A stretch of 64,000 bases of DNA from Haloarchaeobius salinus (GCF_024464185.1 NZ_JANHAU010000001.1:496001-560000); one strand, 5' to 3'. Shown: positions 27,987 through 40,537, counted from the first letter of the stretch. Numbers and translations: made by a program. Notes: generated by a model not told the origin, from the letters alone.

Positions 27987-28988
27987 TCAGGCGGGGCGCT
28001 CTTCCACGTCGGCGCGCTCGCGGATCAGCTCGCGCAGCTCCTCGGCGTCGCGCATTTTCTCGACCTCCTCGCGCTCGACGATGGCGGTGCCGTCGACGGA
28101 CTCGCGCTTCGAGCGGTCGACGAAGTACACCGACCGCGTCCGGGTCACGTCGCCGATGGAGGCCATGATGCGGGCGCGCTTCTCGGCGGCCTGGGTGAAC
28201 GCGGAGTGACCGGTGAGGATGGTGTCCTCGCGGACCTCCCACGCGTCGGCGTCGTCGCTGGCCTCGTGGTCCTCGCTGACGGCCTTGAACGGCGCGCGCG
28301 TCGTCGGGTGGACGTCGAAGCCGACGCGGGTCATCACCGTGACCATGGGCTCGTCGTCCGGGTCCGCGTCGGGGTCCTCCGGCGTCGGTTCGGCGTCGCG
28401 GACCTCGTCGGCACCGTCCTCAAGCACGTCGACGGGGGCGGTGAGCGGTGCGTCGAACAGCTTCTCGAGTCGCATCGCGACCTCGACGGAGGCGTTCATG
28501 CCGTCCTCGTACTTGGAGACGGTGCGTCTGGAGACGCCGAGTTCGCTGGCGAGCTGGCCGAGGCTCATGTCCTGCTCCTCGCGCTCGTCGGCGAGCAGGT
28601 CGCCGTCGATGTTGACGTAGAGGCCGCCGGGGGCGGCGTAGACGAGCGGCGGGACGCCCTCGACGAACAGCCCCATGGCCGTGTCGGGGGCGAAGACGGG
28701 GACGCCGTGGCGGAAGTACACCACGTCGGATTCGAGGTCCTCGTCGCGGGTCCGGAGGCCGATGACCATCGGGGTCGCGTTGAGGTACGCGCCGAGGCGG
28801 CGCATCTCCGCGCCGGTCGCGGCGTCGAACGCGTCGATGTTCGAGAGCACCTTCAGCAGGACGAGGTCCTCGCCGCGCCGCGCCGCGAGGTCGAAGCTCT
28901 TGGGCCGGATGGCACACCGGTCGCTCACGGCGAAGCCCGCATCCTGGAGCATTGCTGTGAGGTTGCCGACCAGTGCATCCCGGGACAT
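27987..28988 (-). CDS. HTH-type transcriptional regulator (archaeal XRE-like)
   Basis: The 333-residue protein has an N-terminal endonuclease-like domain (about 1-120, with [18 protein letters not shown], a restriction-endonuclease-fold feature) and then a Cro/XRE helix-turn-helix (about 134-170, [18 protein letters not shown]). The C-terminal half carries an acidic stretch and a further alpha/beta segment. This is the widespread archaeal family annotated as putative HTH-type regulatory protein. The ATG at 28988 is preferred to 29036, since [14 protein letters not shown] is the usual start. It is convergent with kae1-bud32. Target unknown. Confidence 0.85.
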   Translation of the reverse strand: MSRDALVGNLTAMLQDAGFAVSDRCAIRPKSFDLAARRGEDLVLLKVLSNIDAFDAATGAEMRRLGAYLNATPMVIGLRTRDEDLESDVVYFRHGVPVFAPDTAMGLFVEGVPPLVYAAPGGLYVNIDGDLLADEREEQDMSLGQLASELGVSRRTVSKYEDGMNASVEVAMRLEKLFDAPLTAPVDVLEDGADEVRDAEPTPEDPDADPDDEPMVTVMTRVGFDVHPTTRAPFKAVSEDHEASDDADAWEVREDTILTGHSAFTQAAEKRARIMASIGDVTRTRSVYFVDRSKRESVDGTAIVEREEVEKMRDAEELRELIRERADVEERPA

Positions 28989-29160
28989 ACCCGTACGTAA
29001 TCGATTCTTCGCATATATGTGTTGTGCCGGTCGCAAACGCCCGATGTCCGGCGATTCTCGACGAATCGAGGGGAAGGTACAAATACGAGGTCCGCCGCGC
29101 CCGCGGGCCCGCGACCCGGACCCGAAAGCGATTACCCGCCACCGCCGCTACGAACCCCCG

Positions 29161-30429
29161 ATGACGGTCATCGGGCTGGACGACACCGACTCCCGCGAGT
29201 TCGGGATGTGCACGACGTACGTCGCCAGCGGCGTCGCCGACCGGGTCGAAGCAGCTGGCGGCCACGTCGACCGCGTGCTGCTCGTCCGGCTGAACCCCGC
29301 CGTCGAGCACAAGACCCGCGGCAACGCCGCCCTCGCGGTCCACTGCGACCTCGCACCCGAGACTGCCGAGTCCATCGCCCGCGAGGAGCTCGCCGCCGCC
29401 GAGACGGACGACCCGAACACGAACCCCGGCTTCGTCGTCGCACCCGGCGCTCCGGACGCCGTGCCGGACGCCGTCGCCGCCTTCGCCCGCGATGCCCTCC
29501 GCGAGATCCACGCCATCGACGACGCCCGCGTCCTCGCCGACGAGTCCGGCTACCGCCACGGCGGCCACGGCAACGCCCGCGGCACCGTCGGTGCGCTCGC
29601 TGCGGTCGGCGCGTGGGCCGCCCTCGACGACTGGACGTACGAGCACATCAGCTACCGCGAGTCCGACCGCTGGGGCACCGAGCGCGACGTGGACTCCGAC
29701 TCCCTGTTCGCCGCCGCGGACCGCCACTACCCCGACGTCTGGGACACCGTCGACCGCGTCGAGGGTGAGGCCGTCTGCGTGCCCCACACGCCCTGTCCCA
29801 TCCTCTACGGCATCCGGGGCGACGACCCCGGTTCGGTGCGCGCACTCGCCGACGAGATTCGAAGCGAACCCGTCCACGACTCGCGGCTGTTCGTCACCAA
29901 CCAGGGCACCGACGCCCACCTCGCCGACGGCGAACTCGGCGCGCTCGACCCGAAGCGGGGGTGGCGCGTCGGCGGCACGGTGCTCGGTGAGCCCGAGACG
30001 CGCGAGGGCGGTCACGTCTTCGTCGGATTCGGCGACCCCGACGGCCCTCGCATCGAGTGTGCCGCCTTCGAACCAACCAAACGGTTCCGCGACCGGGTGC
30101 GGGCGCTCCGCCCGGGCGACCGCCTCACCGTCTGCGGCGAGGTCAGCGACGGCACGCTCAAGCTGGAGAAGTTCGCCGTGCGCGAGCTGGACCGGACCCG
30201 GCTCGTGACGCCGACGTGCCCCGACTGCGGCCGGACGATGAAGTCCGCTGGCCGGAACCAGGGCTACCGCTGCCGGGACTGCGGCACCCACGCCGACGGC
30301 AAGGTCGAGACCACCGTCGAGCGCGACCTCGAACCCGGCTGGTACGAGGTGCCCCCGTGTGCCCGCCGGCATGTCGCCAAACCGCTCGTCAGGGGCGGGT
30401 TCGACGCCGAGACGCACCCGGAGCGGTGA
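29161..30429 (+). CDS. tiaS: tRNA(Ile2) 2-agmatinylcytidine synthetase TiaS
   Basis: The 422-residue enzyme attaches agmatine to C34 of tRNA-Ile(CAU), letting it read AUA. It opens with MTVIGLDDTDSREFGMCTTY (kinase-like Thr/Asp motif), holds the RHGGHGNARGT region near 137-147 and has an OB-fold after residue 260. It ends with a zinc ribbon using CPDC near 355 and CRDC near 373, all features of TiaS. This gene is essential in archaea that read AUA this way. It stands alone, divergent from the HTH regulator. Confidence 0.94.
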   Translation: MTVIGLDDTDSREFGMCTTYVASGVADRVEAAGGHVDRVLLVRLNPAVEHKTRGNAALAVHCDLAPETAESIAREELAAAETDDPNTNPGFVVAPGAPDAVPDAVAAFARDALREIHAIDDARVLADESGYRHGGHGNARGTVGALAAVGAWAALDDWTYEHISYRESDRWGTERDVDSDSLFAAADRHYPDVWDTVDRVEGEAVCVPHTPCPILYGIRGDDPGSVRALADEIRSEPVHDSRLFVTNQGTDAHLADGELGALDPKRGWRVGGTVLGEPETREGGHVFVGFGDPDGPRIECAAFEPTKRFRDRVRALRPGDRLTVCGEVSDGTLKLEKFAVRELDRTRLVTPTCPDCGRTMKSAGRNQGYRCRDCGTHADGKVETTVERDLEPGWYEVPPCARRHVAKPLVRGGFDAETHPER

Positions 30430-30493
30430 GGGAAACCGATTCTATGTGGGGGCGCGCGGCTGTCCCGGAATCGCGGCGCGGTTCCGATGGCCA

Positions 30494-30540
30494 GTGGGAG
30501 CTTGCTCTCACGCTGGCGAGCGAAGCGAAGGCCGCTCGCC
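30494..30540. other. Two adjacent hairpins behind tiaS
   Basis: GTGGGAGC-TT-GCTCTCAC (30494-30511) forms an 8-bp hairpin with one G-U pair. It is followed by GGCGAGCG/CGCTCGCC arms (30515-30522 and 30533-30540). The first has the same TT loop as the hairpins at 48974-49046. They lie in the 216-bp gap behind tiaS, where I see no gene. Confidence 0.5.
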
Positions 30541-30645
30541 GCGCGCGTGTGAGTGATGAGAAGCGCGGCCGATACTCACAGTAGAAGCGACGGATACTCC
30601 CGGGCACCGACACCGACAAACCCCTCCCACCCGAAGCCCGGTTCA

Positions 30646-30909
30646 ATGACCGACACCGTGCAGTGCTGGCTCGTGGAGCGCTCGTTCGGCGACCGGAACC
30701 TCGTCACCGTCGTCTACGCGACCGAGGACGGGGAGCTGTACCGCCAGCAGGAGCGCTCGGAGCACGCCGTGCGTCGCTCGCCCGTCACCGCGGGCGCGGA
30801 GTTCCCGGCCGGGGAACTGGAGGAGACGCCCGACGAGGAGACGCGTGAGCGGTACGCGGCGGAGGCACGGCGCACCGCCGAGTCGTACGAGCCCGACGAG
30901 GAGATCTGA
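30646..30909 (+). CDS. Small hypothetical protein
   Basis: The 87-residue protein contains VQCWLVERSFGDRNLVTVVYATEDGELY, which reads as a compact beta sheet, followed by an acidic helical C-terminus. It looks like a conserved haloarchaeal protein, but I cannot assign a family. The ATG at 30646 is chosen because the longer frame from 30553 has a low-complexity start. It is in the same direction as tiaS but 216 nt away, so it is likely transcribed separately. Confidence 0.65.
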   Translation: MTDTVQCWLVERSFGDRNLVTVVYATEDGELYRQQERSEHAVRRSPVTAGAEFPAGELEETPDEETRERYAAEARRTAESYEPDEEI

Positions 30910-30980
30910 TACCGAGACGCGGACGGGAACCGGGTAAAGATACGAGAACCAACACTAGGGTCCGTTTTCTCCGTTTTGTA

Positions 30981-31002
30981 GCGTTTTGAGCCCTCGAAAC
31001 GC
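30981..31002. promoter_or_regulatory. Operator-like palindrome upstream of the ABC genes
   Basis: GCGTTTTGAG-CC-CTCGAAACGC is a 10-bp inverted repeat with one mismatch, flanked by a second outer pair GTAGC (30978-30982) and GCTAC (31006-31010). It lies 22-45 nt upstream of the TATA box of the ABC operon, the position of a regulator binding site. Confidence 0.5.
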
Positions 31003-31024
31003 CGTGCTACTACCCATCAGAGTA

Positions 31025-31033
31025 TCTATAAAT
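31025..31033 (+). promoter_or_regulatory. TATA box of the first ABC module
   Basis: TCTATAAAT lies 23-31 nt before the ATG at 31056, fitting a leaderless transcript. Confidence 0.65.
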
Positions 31034-31055
31034 AGCCGGAAGACGTATATCCCTT

Positions 31056-32039
31056 ATGGATTCTGTAATCGAACTTACCGACGTGACGAAGCAGTTCGGT
31101 GACGTGACCGCACTGCGAGACGTCGACCTCGCCGTCGAGGAGGGGGAGGTGTTCGGATTTTTGGGCCCGAACGGGGCCGGCAAGTCCACCACCATCGACA
31201 TGCTGCTCGACTTCGTCCGCCCGACAGCGGGCGAGATCCGCGTGCTCGGGCTGGATCCCCAGGCCGAGAGCGTCGCGCTCCGCAAGCACGTCGGCATCCT
31301 CCCGGACGGCTACCACGTCTACGACCGACTGACCGGCCGCCAGCACGTCCAGTTCGCCATCGACTCGAAGGGTGGTGACGACGACCCCATCGAGCTACTG
31401 GAGCGCGTCGGCATCGCGGAGGCCGCCGACCGAAAGGCGGGCGGCTACTCCAAGGGGATGACCCAGCGGCTCGTGCTGGCGATGGCGCTGGCCGGCGAGC
31501 CCGACCTCCTCGTCCTCGACGAGCCCACCACCGGCCTCGACCCGGCCGGTGCCCGGGAGATGCGCGAGATCATCCGCGAGGAGGTGGCTCGGGGCGCGAC
31601 CGTCTTCTTCTCGTCGCACATCCTCGAGCAGGTCGAGGCGGTCTGTGACCGCGTCGCCATCCTCAACCGGGGCGAGCTCGTCGCCGTCGACACCATCGAC
31701 AACCTGCGCGCGAGCATGGGCGACGGCGCGACGCTCACCGTCACCGTCGACGCCGAGCCGACCATGGAGACGCTCGACGCCATCGAGGCGCTCCCGGGCA
31801 TCACCTCCGTCGGCGCGGCCGGCACCACCATCACGGTCCACTGCGCGTCGAGCGCCAAGACCGCCGTGCTCGACGCCATCGAGGCGTCCGGGCTCACCGT
31901 GTCGGACTTCGCGACCGAGCGCACCTCGCTGGAGGACCTGTTCCTCCGGTACACCGGGGACGGCGACGGACCGACCGTCGGGGCAGACGACACGACCGAC
32001 GACCCGGCCGCCGACGCGGCGATGGAGGTGGAGCGATGA
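31056..32039 (+). CDS. ABC transporter ATP-binding protein, module 1
   Basis: The 327-residue ATPase has Walker A GPNGAGKS at 37-44, signature YSKGMTQ near 131, Walker B LLVLDEPTTGLD near 150-161 and the switch His in SSHILEQ near 189. The C-terminal 100 residues form the extra domain typical of ABC-2 type exporters, ending in an acidic tail. Its stop overlaps the ATG of the permease gene (ATGA at 32036). It pairs with the permease of module 1. The module was duplicated to give 32970-34741. Substrate unknown; NosF/CcmA-like families include copper and multidrug exporters. Confidence 0.93.
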   Translation: MDSVIELTDVTKQFGDVTALRDVDLAVEEGEVFGFLGPNGAGKSTTIDMLLDFVRPTAGEIRVLGLDPQAESVALRKHVGILPDGYHVYDRLTGRQHVQFAIDSKGGDDDPIELLERVGIAEAADRKAGGYSKGMTQRLVLAMALAGEPDLLVLDEPTTGLDPAGAREMREIIREEVARGATVFFSSHILEQVEAVCDRVAILNRGELVAVDTIDNLRASMGDGATLTVTVDAEPTMETLDAIEALPGITSVGAAGTTITVHCASSAKTAVLDAIEASGLTVSDFATERTSLEDLFLRYTGDGDGPTVGADDTTDDPAADAAMEVER

Positions 32040-32884
32040 GCTGGACCGTCGTCGCCCGGAAGGACTTCCAGGACGCCCGGCTCTCGCGGTCGCTCTGGCT
32101 GCTGACCGGGCTGTTCGTCCTGTTCGCGGCCGGCATGGCGTGGGTGTACACCGAGATCAGCAGCCTCGGCGCGGACGACCCGCAGCTCACCGCGCTCGGG
32201 CTGTACGACTTCCTCGCCTCGTCGGCGACGCTGTTCGTCTCCATCGCGGCGCTGGTGCTGGCGTACAAGGCAATCGCTGGCGAGCGCGACACCGGCAGCG
32301 TGAAGCTCCTGCTCGGCCTGCCCCACTCCCGTCTGGACGTGGTGCTCGGCAAGGTCGTCGGACGCACCGCGACGCTCGCGGTGTCCATCGTCCTCGGGTT
32401 CGTCGTCGCCCTCGGGGTCATCGTGGCCCTGTACGACACGTACTCGCTGGTCGACTACGCGCTGTTCGTCGGCGTGACCCTGCTGTTCGCGCTGGTGTAC
32501 GTGAGCCTCATGGTCGGCATCTCGGCCAGCGTCTCCACCAGCGGCAAGGCCGCCGCCCTCGCGTTCGGCACGTTCGTCGTCGTCGAGCTGCTCTGGGGTG
32601 CGGTCGCCACCGCCGCGGTGTACGTCGCCAACGGCTTCGCGCTCCCGGCCGGCATCGCACAGTACCCGACCTGGTACTTCGGCATCGTGAGCCTCTCGCC
32701 CAGTGCGGCCTACCAGTCCGCCCTCGCGACCGTCCTCGACGGCGCGAGCACCACCGGCGAGATCGTCGGCGGGTCCGCCGAGGCGGTCTACCTCGAGCCC
32801 TGGTTCGGCTTCGTCTGGCTGACGCTCTGGCTGGTCGTCCCGCTCGCCATCGGCGCGTTCCGGTTCAGCCGCGCCGACCTCTGA
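32036..32884 (+). CDS. ABC-2 type permease, module 1
   Basis: The 282-residue membrane protein has six predicted helices, opening WTVVARKDFQDARLSRSLWLL. The N-terminal amphipathic stretch, then the ABC-2/NosY-like core with GERDTGSVKLLLGLPHSRLDVVLGKVVGR in the first cytoplasmic loop, marks the NosY/ABC-2 permease family. It overlaps the ATPase gene by four bases, so the two are translationally coupled. Its paralogue is at 33878. Confidence 0.9.
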   Translation: MSWTVVARKDFQDARLSRSLWLLTGLFVLFAAGMAWVYTEISSLGADDPQLTALGLYDFLASSATLFVSIAALVLAYKAIAGERDTGSVKLLLGLPHSRLDVVLGKVVGRTATLAVSIVLGFVVALGVIVALYDTYSLVDYALFVGVTLLFALVYVSLMVGISASVSTSGKAAALAFGTFVVVELLWGAVATAAVYVANGFALPAGIAQYPTWYFGIVSLSPSAAYQSALATVLDGASTTGEIVGGSAEAVYLEPWFGFVWLTLWLVVPLAIGAFRFSRADL

Positions 32885-32969
32885 GCGGCCCAGTATCGGC
32901 AGCCGTTTTTCCGGGTCGGTAAATCGCCGACCCCTTTTATGGCGTGCGTGTTCGTAGCGTGGCACACAC

Positions 32970-33881
32970 ATGGCCGCCATCGAACTCGACCGCGTCACGA
33001 AACGGTTCGACGAGGTCACCGCACTCGACGAGCTCACCATGACCGTCGAGGAGGGGGAGGTGTTCGGATTTCTCGGTCCGAACGGGGCCGGCAAGTCCAC
33101 CACCATCGACATCCTGCTCGACTTCGTCCGGCCGACCAGTGGCTCCTGTCGCGTGCTCGGGATGAACCCGCAGCAGCAGCCCGAGGCCGTCCGGAACCGC
33201 GTCGGCATCCTGCCGGACGGCTACCACGTCTACGACCGGCTGACGGGTCGCCAGCACGTCCAGTTCGCCATCGACTCGAAGGGCGGCGACGACGACCCGA
33301 TGCGCCTCCTCGACCGGGTCGGCATCGCCGACGCCGCCGACCGGAAGGCCGGGGGCTACTCCAAGGGGATGACCCAGCGGCTCGTGCTGGCGATGGCGCT
33401 GGCCGGCGAGCCCGACCTTCTCGTCCTCGACGAGCCGACGACGGGGCTCGACCCGGCCGGTGCACGGGAGATGCGTCGGATCATCGAGACCGAGGTCGAC
33501 CGTGGTGCGACCGTCTTCTTCTCCAGCCACATCCTCGAACAGGTCGAGGCCGTCGCCGACCGCGTCGGCATCCTCAGCGAGGGCGAGCTCGTCGCCATCG
33601 ACACCATCGACAACCTCCGCGACGCCACCGCCGCGGGCGAGACGCTGACCGTGACGCTCTCGACCCCGCCGACCGACGCCGCCGTCGCCGCCGCCGAGAG
33701 CGTCGCCGGCGTCCAGAGCATCACCGTCGACGGGGCGACGCTCACCATCTCCTGTCGGGGGAACGTGAAGATGGACGTCCTCGACGCGCTGGAGTCCGCC
33801 GGGCACGAGGTCGTCGACTTCTCCACCGACCAGACCTCGCTCGAGGACCTGTTCATGCAGTACACGGGGGTCAGCGCATGA
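32970..33881 (+). CDS. ABC transporter ATP-binding protein, module 2
   Basis: The 303-residue ATPase has Walker A GPNGAGKS at 36-43, the same YSKGMTQ signature and the LDEPTTGLD Walker B. It is closely related to the module 1 ATPase and shares 65 bp of exact DNA identity across the signature region (33354-33418 with 31443-31507). The C-terminal tail differs and is shorter. It overlaps the next permease gene by four bases. Two transporters may use distinct substrates, or the ATPases may be interchangeable. Confidence 0.93.
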   Translation: MAAIELDRVTKRFDEVTALDELTMTVEEGEVFGFLGPNGAGKSTTIDILLDFVRPTSGSCRVLGMNPQQQPEAVRNRVGILPDGYHVYDRLTGRQHVQFAIDSKGGDDDPMRLLDRVGIADAADRKAGGYSKGMTQRLVLAMALAGEPDLLVLDEPTTGLDPAGAREMRRIIETEVDRGATVFFSSHILEQVEAVADRVGILSEGELVAIDTIDNLRDATAAGETLTVTLSTPPTDAAVAAAESVAGVQSITVDGATLTISCRGNVKMDVLDALESAGHEVVDFSTDQTSLEDLFMQYTGVSA

Positions 33882-34741
33882 GTGCGACGCTCGTCGCGAG
33901 GAAGGACTTCCAGGACGCCAGCCGCTCGAAGGTGCTCTGGATCCTCTCGGCGCTGTACGTCCTGTTCATCTCGGCGATGGTCTGGGCGTTCTCCGAGTTC
34001 GAGAGCCTGCTCGCCGGGGGCGACGCGGCCGCCGCCGCCCAGCAGGGCGTGAGCTTCAACCTCTACCTGTTCATGGCCGGCGCGACCACGCTGTTCATCT
34101 CCGCGACCGCGCTCGTCGTGAGCTACAAGTCCATCGCCGGCGAGCGCGAGTCCGGCCAGCTGAAGCTCCTGCTCGGCCTGCCGCACTCCCGACGGGACGT
34201 GCTGCTCGGGAAGGTCGTCGGCCGGACCGGCGTCCTCGCCGTCCCCGTCCTGCTCGGCTTCGCCGTCGCACTCCTCGTCGCGTTCGTCATCGGCGTCGAC
34301 GTCGTCGTCACCGAGTACGTCGTCTTCGCGCTGCTCACCGTCCTCTACGCGCTGGTGTACGTCAGCATCGTCGTCGGCGTCTCCGCGATGGCCAACACCA
34401 CCACGCAGGCGACCGCCGGAGCCATCTCCATCTTCGTCGTCCTCGAGGTGCTCTGGGACCTCGTCCCGACGGTGGCGGTGTTCGGCTACTACTACCTCAC
34501 CGACCAACCCATCCCGGTGTCTGCGGCGGAGTACCCCGAGTGGTTCTACGTCGTCACCCGGCTCGCACCCACGACGGCGTACAACACCGCACGCAACGCC
34601 GTGTTGCCGAAGTCCGCGTCCGTCAGCATCGACAGCAGCTCGTTCCTGCTCCAGGACTGGCTCGGCTTCGTCGTCCTCGGGGTCTGGTTGGTCGTGCCGC
34701 TGGTCGTCGGCTACTGGCGGTTCGACGCTGCCGACCTGTGA
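33878..34741 (+). CDS. ABC-2 type permease, module 2
   Basis: The 287-residue, six-helix protein is homologous to the module 1 permease. MSATLVARKDFQDASRSKVLWIL opens it, and the conserved GERESGQLKLLLGLPHSRRDVLLGKVVGR loop is nearly identical to that of the paralogue. The main differences are in the outward loops (about 40-55 and 205-240), where substrate contacts would lie. The ATG within ATGA couples it to its ATPase. Confidence 0.9.
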   Translation: MSATLVARKDFQDASRSKVLWILSALYVLFISAMVWAFSEFESLLAGGDAAAAAQQGVSFNLYLFMAGATTLFISATALVVSYKSIAGERESGQLKLLLGLPHSRRDVLLGKVVGRTGVLAVPVLLGFAVALLVAFVIGVDVVVTEYVVFALLTVLYALVYVSIVVGVSAMANTTTQATAGAISIFVVLEVLWDLVPTVAVFGYYYLTDQPIPVSAAEYPEWFYVVTRLAPTTAYNTARNAVLPKSASVSIDSSSFLLQDWLGFVVLGVWLVVPLVVGYWRFDAADL

Positions 34742-34794
34742 ACGGCCCCCACGCCACCTGAACCCTTTTTCGGCCCGACGCCGTCCGTCGGAAC

Positions 34795-35808
34795 GTGTTC
34801 GACACCGAGCCGTTCACCGACGAGCAGGTCGGCCGGGCGGTCGCACTGGCCTGCGACGCCACCGTTCGGTCGTACAGCCACGCCGAGGAAGGCAGCGACC
34901 GCATCGCCGTCGCGACGCTGACCGACGACCGCCGGGTGGTGCTGAAGGCACCGGAGCTCGTCGACCCGGAGCGGTTCCGGCCGGAGCCACGCCTCGCCGC
35001 GCTGGTCGACCGCGAGACCGACGTGCCCGTCCCGACGGTCCACCACATCGGCGAGGACGGCCCGATCGACGGCCCGTGGTTCGTCATGGCCCACGTCGAC
35101 GGCGAGAACTGGGAGAACCGTGTGGCCGAGTTCCCCGACGACCAGCACGAGCGACTCGTCCGCGAGGCGGGCCGCAACCTCGCCCGGCTCCACGGCATCC
35201 GCCAGTTCGAGGGCTTCGGTCGGGTCGGTGTCGACGGCTCGGGCGCGCTCCGTGTCGACGAACCGCGGCCGGACTGGTGCGAGTGGTTCCGCGAGCTCGC
35301 CCACGGGAAGCTCGACCGCATGGCCGACGGCCCGTTCGACGACCTGCTCCCGGCCTGTCGGCGCGAACTCGACCGGCTCGCCGACGCGGTCCCCCGGGAC
35401 GTCCGTCCCGCACCGGCCCACACCGACTACCGGCTCGGCAACCTGCTCGTCGACCCCGACGCGCCGCCCGCGGAGCCGGTTACGCGGGCCGTCATCGACT
35501 GGGGGAACACGTACACCGCCCACGGCGAGTTCGACCTCGCGAAGACCGCGGACTTCCTCTTCGGCTGGGAGGACGTCCCCGCCGACCGACGGGCGACGCT
35601 CCGGGAGACGCTCTACGAGGCGTACGCGGCCGAGACAGGAGTGGAACGCGACGCGGCGTTCCGGGAACGCCAGCGCGCCTACCGGCTGGTCACCAGGCTC
35701 GCCGGCATGGAGGGCGTCCCGTTCTGGTTCGCGGACGGCTCGGATGCACAGGCAGCAGCCGAGACGCGACACCGCACGTTCCTCCGGGACCGGTACGACA
35801 TCGCGTAG
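34795..35808 (+). CDS. APH-fold phosphotransferase family protein
   Basis: The 337-residue protein has the aminoglycoside-phosphotransferase/choline-kinase fold. The N-lobe has VVLKAPEL with the ATP-binding Lys, the catalytic loop is HTDYRLGNLL near 203-212 and the metal-binding IDWGN is near 228. Such enzymes phosphorylate small molecules; the substrate here is unknown. The GTG start is supported by a CCTTTTT box about 27 nt upstream and by the N-terminus FDTEPFTDEQV. It is not resistance-like in context. Confidence 0.82.
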   Translation: MFDTEPFTDEQVGRAVALACDATVRSYSHAEEGSDRIAVATLTDDRRVVLKAPELVDPERFRPEPRLAALVDRETDVPVPTVHHIGEDGPIDGPWFVMAHVDGENWENRVAEFPDDQHERLVREAGRNLARLHGIRQFEGFGRVGVDGSGALRVDEPRPDWCEWFRELAHGKLDRMADGPFDDLLPACRRELDRLADAVPRDVRPAPAHTDYRLGNLLVDPDAPPAEPVTRAVIDWGNTYTAHGEFDLAKTADFLFGWEDVPADRRATLRETLYEAYAAETGVERDAAFRERQRAYRLVTRLAGMEGVPFWFADGSDAQAAAETRHRTFLRDRYDIA

Positions 35809-35811
35809 GAG

Positions 35812-39025
<3,214 letters not shown>

Positions 39026-39068
39026 GTCTGCCTGTGCTACCGGACCCCCCGAACTTGACGCTTCTGGC

Positions 39069-39626
39069 CTACAGCAGCAGAATCACGGCGGCGAACAGGA
39101 CCAGCACGCCGAGCACGTCGCAGGTGTTCGTCACGACCGGGATGACCACGTCGTCCGGGTCGAGCCCGAGCCGGTAGGCGGCGTACGTCGTCACCAGCGT
39201 CACCGCGATCGCGAGCACCGCCAGCACGGCCCCCGAGAACGCCGCCACGAGGACGACCTGCGCCGGGGCGAGCGTCGCCCCCACGGTCAGCTCGGTCAGC
39301 GCCCACGCGCCGAGACCGACGACCGGGAACACCGAGACGGCGAGCCCTGCCGTCGCGAGCGCGTTCCCGACGAGCGTGTCGTCCTCCGGCGAGAACGAGA
39401 CGGTGCCGAGGTGGACCGCCGTCGAGAGCCGCGCCGCCAGGATGGAGCCGAGGTTCCCCGCCGTCCCGATGGTCACCGGCACGAGCACCAAAAGCGACGG
39501 CCGCCGCAACAGCTCCTCCTCGAAGCTCCCGAGCACCAGCCCCGAGCCGAGCTCGACGAGCGAGAGCACGAGGAGCAGCGGGAGCATCGCCCGCGAGATC
39601 GACCGGACCGACCAGTGCTCGGGCAC
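39069..39626 (-). CDS. MgtE/SLC41-type membrane domain, half 2
   Basis: The 185-residue protein has five predicted helices and the SLC41 signature TAGNLGSILAARLSTAVHLG plus PVVTNTCDVLG, the Mg2+-pathway residues of MgtE. It lacks the CBS and N-terminal regulatory domains. The GTG start directly follows the stop of the upstream half gene (39627), so the two form one translational unit and probably a two-subunit Mg2+ or other divalent cation channel. Confidence 0.85.
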   Translation of the reverse strand: MPEHWSVRSISRAMLPLLLVLSLVELGSGLVLGSFEEELLRRPSLLVLVPVTIGTAGNLGSILAARLSTAVHLGTVSFSPEDDTLVGNALATAGLAVSVFPVVGLGAWALTELTVGATLAPAQVVLVAAFSGAVLAVLAIAVTLVTTYAAYRLGLDPDDVVIPVVTNTCDVLGVLVLFAAVILLL

Positions 39627-40205
39627 TCAGATACCCCCGACCGAGAGCACGATGCGCGCCGCGAGCAGGAGGAAGGTCATCCCGAACACGTCCCCCGTGG
39701 TCGTGACGATGGGGCCGACGAGCGTGTCCGGGTTCTGCCCGCGACGGAAGCCGACGAAGACGACCGAGACGACCGCGACCGTGAGCGTGATACCCGAGAG
39801 CAGCCCCGCGAGCAGCGACACCGCCACCAGCGTCGCAAGCGGCGCGGCCGCCTGCCCGAGCAGCCCGAGCAGGACGTACGCCGCCACCGCCGCGAACGCG
39901 CTTACGAACAGCCCGTTCGTGATGGCCGCCGCGATGGCCCCCCGGAGCCGCTCGTTCCCCAGGTCGAAGCGTGGTTCGAGCAACCCCTGGTGGAGCCCGG
40001 TCGCGAGCCGCGCACCCAGCGAGCCGTAGACGTTCCCGCGCGTCGCCAGCAGCGCCGGGACGAGCACCAGTAATCCAGGAACCTGCTGGAGCTCCGAGCG
40101 CATCCCGCCCAGAACGAGGCCCGCGAACAGCCCCCCGACGACGCTCGCCCCCAGCGCGGGCAGCGCCTCGCGGTAGGCCTCGCGTGCGACGGCGCGGATG
40201 CTCAT
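39627..40205 (-). CDS. MgtE/SLC41-type membrane domain, half 1
   Basis: The 192-residue protein is homologous to its downstream partner, with LLATRGNVYGSLGARLATGLHQGL and PIVTTTGDVFGM as the paired signatures. It has five predicted helices. The ATG at 40205 is preferred over 40256 because MSIRAVAREAYREALPAL is a normal start. The two half genes correspond to the two repeats found fused in eukaryotic SLC41. Confidence 0.85.
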   Translation of the reverse strand: MSIRAVAREAYREALPALGASVVGGLFAGLVLGGMRSELQQVPGLLVLVPALLATRGNVYGSLGARLATGLHQGLLEPRFDLGNERLRGAIAAAITNGLFVSAFAAVAAYVLLGLLGQAAAPLATLVAVSLLAGLLSGITLTVAVVSVVFVGFRRGQNPDTLVGPIVTTTGDVFGMTFLLLAARIVLSVGGI

Positions 40206-40291
40206 GTGGCAGGCGACACGCTCGGACGGGATAAATTCACGGCGTGACGGTGGCACTCGTCGCTGTTCTCAGGGCGTGGAACGCCGTCCGG

Positions 40292-40537
40292 CTACGGCTC
40301 CGTCCACCGGATCTCGTACTCCAGCTCGTACCGCTGCTCGCCCGTCTCGGAGTCCGTGAGCCGCTCGAGTTCGACCTCGAAGCGTGGGTTCTCCGGGACC
40401 GACACCTGCTGTTCGTCCGTCCCGCTCTCGAGGTGGACCGACCCCGCCCCGATCTCCTCGGCGGCGGCGACGAGTGCCTCGGCGATCTCCGCCCGCGAAC
40501 GGTGCTCCTCCGTCTTGAACAGCTGTTCTTCGGGCAT
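40292..40537 (-). CDS. Amphi-Trp domain protein
   Basis: The 81-residue protein matches the small amphi-Trp family, with MPEEQLFKTEEHRSRAEIAEALVAAAE at the N-terminus and a C-terminal YELEYEIRW strand. The family is common in haloarchaea and also occurs in bacteria; its function is unknown. A TTTATT box lies about 27 nt upstream on the minus strand, and CGTTCGAACG, a perfect palindrome, sits at the start codon. Confidence 0.8.
   Translation of the reverse strand: MPEEQLFKTEEHRSRAEIAEALVAAAEEIGAGSVHLESGTDEQQVSVPENPRFEVELERLTDSETGEQRYELEYEIRWTEP

Noticed and set aside
34795-35808. The APH-fold gene as an antibiotic-resistance gene.
   Set aside because: The fold covers many small-molecule kinases, and nothing in the context or active site points to aminoglycosides.
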